From Candidatus Baldrarchaeum yapensis (lineage in GTDB: Archaea > Asgardarchaeota > Baldrarchaeia > Baldrarchaeales > Baldrarchaeaceae), in assembly GCA_016840465.1 (NCBI GenBank), contig JAEOSH010000003.1, forward strand, positions 1-64,000: a DNA stretch of 64,000 nt, read 5' to 3'. Positions 61,493-64,000 of the stretch are shown in pieces. A model generated the notes under the pieces. The model was not told the origin of the DNA and made no database searches. It worked only from the letters and a program-made list of their open reading frames with translations. Each line of letters begins with the position of its first letter. Position 1 is the first letter of the stretch. Both the position numbers and the translations under genes were made by a program.

Positions 61493-62817
61493 ATTTCAAA
61501 AACCTCCCCCATCTTCGGCGCTTGCGCGTTTATATTTCTTTGCCTCAGTCTTTCGCTTAAATCCTCAACCTTATGTTCTTCCCCATGTATGCAGAAAACA
61601 TACTCCAGATCTTCAAACATTGTGACAAACCTGAAGAGATTAGGCTGATCTGCGTGAGCACTGAATTCGAAAAGCTTAACATCCGCGTTCACGTCAATAG
61701 AGGTGCCATCCGGAAGAGTTACGCGTTTGTTCCTGTTCAGTAATTGCCAGCCTATGGTTCCGGGAACTTGATAACCTGTAAGGCAAATCAGGTTGTTGGG
61801 ATCTTCACCAAATTCCTTCAAGTAGAAAAGTGCAGGCCCTCCCTCAAGCATTCCAGAAGTTGTAACTATAACGAGGGGTTCCTCACTCCGGACGATGTCT
61901 TCCCTTCGGCCAACATACCTAAAAATCTCGGATCTGAAAGGATCATACCCCGTATACCTTATTGAATTCCTTATTTCCCTGCTGAGGTAAATCCAATACC
62001 TTCGATAAAGGTCATTCACCTGCTTTATCATTCCATCTATGAAAACCGATCGCAATTTCGTATTTTCCTGAGAAGTACACCTAATTCTCGACTCTAAAAC
62101 CAGCATCACCTCCTGAGCGCGGCCGACCGCAAACGCGGGAATTAATACTTTACCCCCAGACTCCACAACCTCCATCACACTTCTGAAAAACTCCTGCTCT
62201 ATTCTCTTTCTGCTCGGATGCCTGTCAGTGTGATGACCGTATGTCGATTCCATAAGCAATATATCAACATCGCCAACTGCAGTATCTGCCTTCTCTAGAG
62301 TTTTAGTATTCGTAACCGAGAAATCCCCAGTATACAGCACCGAAACGTCGCCAACCTTAATTTTTATCATAGAGGATCCCAATATGTGCCCCGATCTGAA
62401 AAAAGTAATGCAAACATCGTCATTAAGCCTGTAGGGTACACGATACTCGGCATCGAGAAAATACTTCCTCAAGTCCATGATGTCCTGATTCGAATATGGA
62501 GGCTCCAAACCGCGCTCCTTGTATAATTTAAGCATATCTCTATTTAATAGCTCAGCGAGGTCCTGCGTCGGCATCGTTGCCAATACGGTGCATCTATACT
62601 TTTTCACAAGAGCGGGTAAATACCCGACATGATCGAGATGTGCATGTGATATTAGGACGACATCTGGAGGGACCGGCGGATCGAGGGGAAAAATATCATC
62701 GCCTCCTCCCAGCTTGACTCCGCAGTCGATAAGTATGTTCAAGGACCTGGTTTCGAGTAATATAGAAACCCTACCGACTTCCCTCGCACCCCCTAGGAAG
62801 TGTATTCGCATTCTCAA
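61489..62817 (-). CDS. Beta-CASP ribonuclease, aCPSF2-like
   Basis: 442 residues. Metallo-beta-lactamase motifs SHAHLDHVGYLPAL (HxHxDH), FRSGHILGSSMIKI, LYTGDFS, and beta-CASP motifs: ESTYGHHTDRHP (motif A), KVLIPAFAVGRAQEV (helix in beta-CASP), TSGMLEGGPALFYL (B) and EFSAHADQPNL with CIHGEEHKVEDL (C). There is no N-terminal KH domain, so it is the aCPSF2 rather than the aCPSF1 (FttA) type. It is expected to process or degrade RNA. It follows the ArsA-type gene on the same strand, 17 bases apart. Confidence 0.92.
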   Translation of the reverse strand: MRMRIHFLGGAREVGRVSILLETRSLNILIDCGVKLGGGDDIFPLDPPVPPDVVLISHAHLDHVGYLPALVKKYRCTVLATMPTQDLAELLNRDMLKLYKERGLEPPYSNQDIMDLRKYFLDAEYRVPYRLNDDVCITFFRSGHILGSSMIKIKVGDVSVLYTGDFSVTNTKTLEKADTAVGDVDILLMESTYGHHTDRHPSRKRIEQEFFRSVMEVVESGGKVLIPAFAVGRAQEVMLVLESRIRCTSQENTKLRSVFIDGMIKQVNDLYRRYWIYLSREIRNSIRYTGYDPFRSEIFRYVGRREDIVRSEEPLVIVTTSGMLEGGPALFYLKEFGEDPNNLICLTGYQVPGTIGWQLLNRNKRVTLPDGTSIDVNADVKLFEFSAHADQPNLFRFVTMFEDLEYVFCIHGEEHKVEDLSERLRQRNINAQAPKMGEVFEI

Positions 62818-62834
62818 ATATCGACACCCACCGC

Positions 62835-63812
62835 TCAGGTGGGTATGAACTCCTCTTCAAATAAGTATCTTGCAACTTTCCTCAGCTGCTCAAGTCCTCT
62901 TACCTCGTTGGGAAACAAAGGTAAGTACACTATTGAAAAGTCATCGTAATATTTTACGATTTTCTCTAGGTTCCTACGTTGCATCTCATACCTTGACCTA
63001 CAAAAACTGCAGTCCGGAACCTTGGGATGTATCATGTTCACAATCACGTGTGTCACCGGGATTTCGTACTCATACAATGATCTTAACAGCCTCTCGGTCT
63101 CGTAAATTGCCATCATCTCCGGAATCATCACAGGAACGAATCGTGTCTTCTTAAGATCACTAAGTTCCTCCTTTGCCCGTCTTATGGTTTCTTTTAACGC
63201 CTCAAGAACTTCAAGTGAGCGATCCTCTTCCTCCTCCCTTCTGCTAAATAGCCTTTTTATGAAAGAAGCCGCCTTCGAGAACCAAAGGCGAATTTTTATT
63301 AATTTGCCGATCCAACTATCCAAAACATCAGGTAAACTCAGAAGTCTTAATGTGTGTCCAGTTGGCGCAGTGTCAAACACGATCACGTCATACTCGGGCT
63401 TCTCTATGAATTCAAGAACCTTAGCAAATGCGAGTGCCTCGTCAACTCCCGGCGCGGTTACCGAAAACATATCCTCAAACTCTTCTATCCCCATACCCAT
63501 ACTCATTGACAATTCAGCTTCCGCGTACCCGCTCATCTTGCTCCTAAAGTCCTTCATTGCCTTGTTTGGGTCCACTTCTAACGCATATAAGTTTTTTATT
63601 CCGCTTATTTTCCTAATCTCTCCTCCTATTTTTTGGTCAAAGCTGTCAGAAAGGCTATGAGCCGGATCCGTGCTTATAACAAGTGTCTCCATGCCCCGCT
63701 CTGCTAACCACAGTGCAGTTGCTGCAGCACATGTTGTCTTCCCTACACCTCCCTTTCCTCCGAATAGAACGAATCTTATTTTCTCCTCAAATATTGGCGA
63801 TAGGAGCCCCAT
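62835..63812 (-). CDS. ArsA/Get3-type ATPase
   Basis: 325 residues. Deviant Walker A GGKGGVGKTTCAAATA (about 19-33), switch I STDPAHSLSDSF, switch II FDTAPTGHTLRLL and A-loop-like PDCSFCRSRYEMQ with a CxxC (Cys near 270) used for the dimer zinc in Get3. A helical central region (~90-200) corresponds to the client-binding subdomain. Archaeal homologues function in tail-anchored protein insertion or metalloid efflux; the CxxC favours a Get3-like role. Upstream on the same strand as aCPSF2. Confidence 0.93.
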   Translation of the reverse strand: MGLLSPIFEEKIRFVLFGGKGGVGKTTCAAATALWLAERGMETLVISTDPAHSLSDSFDQKIGGEIRKISGIKNLYALEVDPNKAMKDFRSKMSGYAEAELSMSMGMGIEEFEDMFSVTAPGVDEALAFAKVLEFIEKPEYDVIVFDTAPTGHTLRLLSLPDVLDSWIGKLIKIRLWFSKAASFIKRLFSRREEEEDRSLEVLEALKETIRRAKEELSDLKKTRFVPVMIPEMMAIYETERLLRSLYEYEIPVTHVIVNMIHPKVPDCSFCRSRYEMQRRNLEKIVKYYDDFSIVYLPLFPNEVRGLEQLRKVARYLFEEEFIPT

Positions 63813-63957
63813 ACCGATCCTCTCGATAGTTTCTACACCAGTGAAAAGTCGATGGCCACTAGTATCACATAAGTTCAGACACCCTCTAAAATGCTTTGTT
63901 TAAAGTAGTATGCGATCTCATGTCCTTCATTTGAAGTGCACGGGAGTGGTCACCCGC

Positions 63958-64000
63958 ATGGTCGGAGCATTTCTCGGCATCTGTAATCAGAAGCGTCACG
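63958..64000 (+). CDS. Possible start of a gene cut by the window edge
   Basis: ATG 63958 opens a frame that stays open to base 64000. GGAGTGG about ten bases upstream and TTTAAAGTA (about 63898-63906) would serve as Shine-Dalgarno and TATA. The 14 residues (MVGAFLGICNQKRH) weakly recall the N-terminus of asparagine synthase-like Ntn proteins, but too little is visible for a call. Confidence 0.3.
   Translation, partial: MVGAFLGICNQKRH

Noticed and set aside
1-64000. tRNA, rRNA, CRISPR arrays, insertion sequences, att sites
   Set aside because: Intergenic stretches were read on both strands. No T-arm/acceptor pairing, regularly spaced repeats, transposase or integrase was seen.

Overview
The window is a gene-dense stretch of an archaeal chromosome. 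Evidence for Archaea: a histone, RNA polymerase subunit Rpo12, ribosomal protein eL41, release factor aRF1, the archaeal D-aminoacyl-tRNA deacylase, the archaeal class I CCA enzyme, proteasome beta, an XPB-Bax1 pair, Taw1, a GTPBP1-like GTPase, AMP phosphorylase, aCPSF2-like and ArsA/Get3-like proteins. TATA boxes lie about 25 bases before several starts (some apparently leaderless), Shine-Dalgarno motifs are of GGTG/GGAGG type, and TTG and GTG starts are common. All three stop codons are used. The combination fits a TACK-type lineage, probably thermophilic, but nothing here fixes the order. No rRNA, tRNA, CRISPR array, insertion sequence or prophage was seen.

Layout. 1-551: start of a glycosyltransferase and tiny eL41. 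860-6178: a three-gene plus-strand operon of a ~1030-residue helical repeat protein, a divergent FtsZ/tubulin GTPase and a helical protein of unknown family; this is the best candidate for an undescribed system. 6181-11793 (minus): HAD phosphatase, MetRS, XPB helicase, Bax1 nuclease. 11902-16612: aRF1, three small proteins (two winged-helix), ArgRS. 16617-19634 (minus): porGDAB for 2-oxoacid:ferredoxin oxidoreductase. 19735-20298: THEP1-type NTPase. 20284-27507 (minus): MtnA, a membrane protein, then FtsX-type ABC permease, ATPase and a giant membrane-anchored subtilase. A probable C/D box guide RNA lies at 27515-27582.

27771-38634: an orphan protein, a coiled-coil/winged-helix operon with a Nudix hydrolase, a pterin synthase family protein, a DUF123 GIY-YIG protein, thiolase, HypB, NAD synthase, GTPBP1-like GTPase, an AAA+ ATPase and histone. 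38635-39479 is a long AT-rich gene-free stretch. 39480-46608: DNA ligase, AMP phosphorylase, proteasome beta, a self-regulated-looking winged-helix gene, CCA enzyme, TatD, endonuclease IV-like protein. 47516-55828: Taw1 with an inserted winged helix, LeuRS, a methyltransferase, phosphoesterase/YjbQ cluster and DTD2. 55928-63812: an SHMT-like enzyme, nitrilase, flavin reductase-like protein, an EndoIII-family protein lacking its catalytic Asp, Rpo12, GlyRS, aCPSF2 and an ArsA-type ATPase.

Functionally the window is dominated by translation (four aminoacyl-tRNA synthetases, tRNA maturation and modification, proofreading, termination), DNA and RNA processing, and central metabolism (pyruvate oxidation, NAD, nucleotide and one-carbon metabolism). 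Accessory signals are concentrated in the cytoskeletal operon, the protease/ABC operon and a few modified housekeeping genes.
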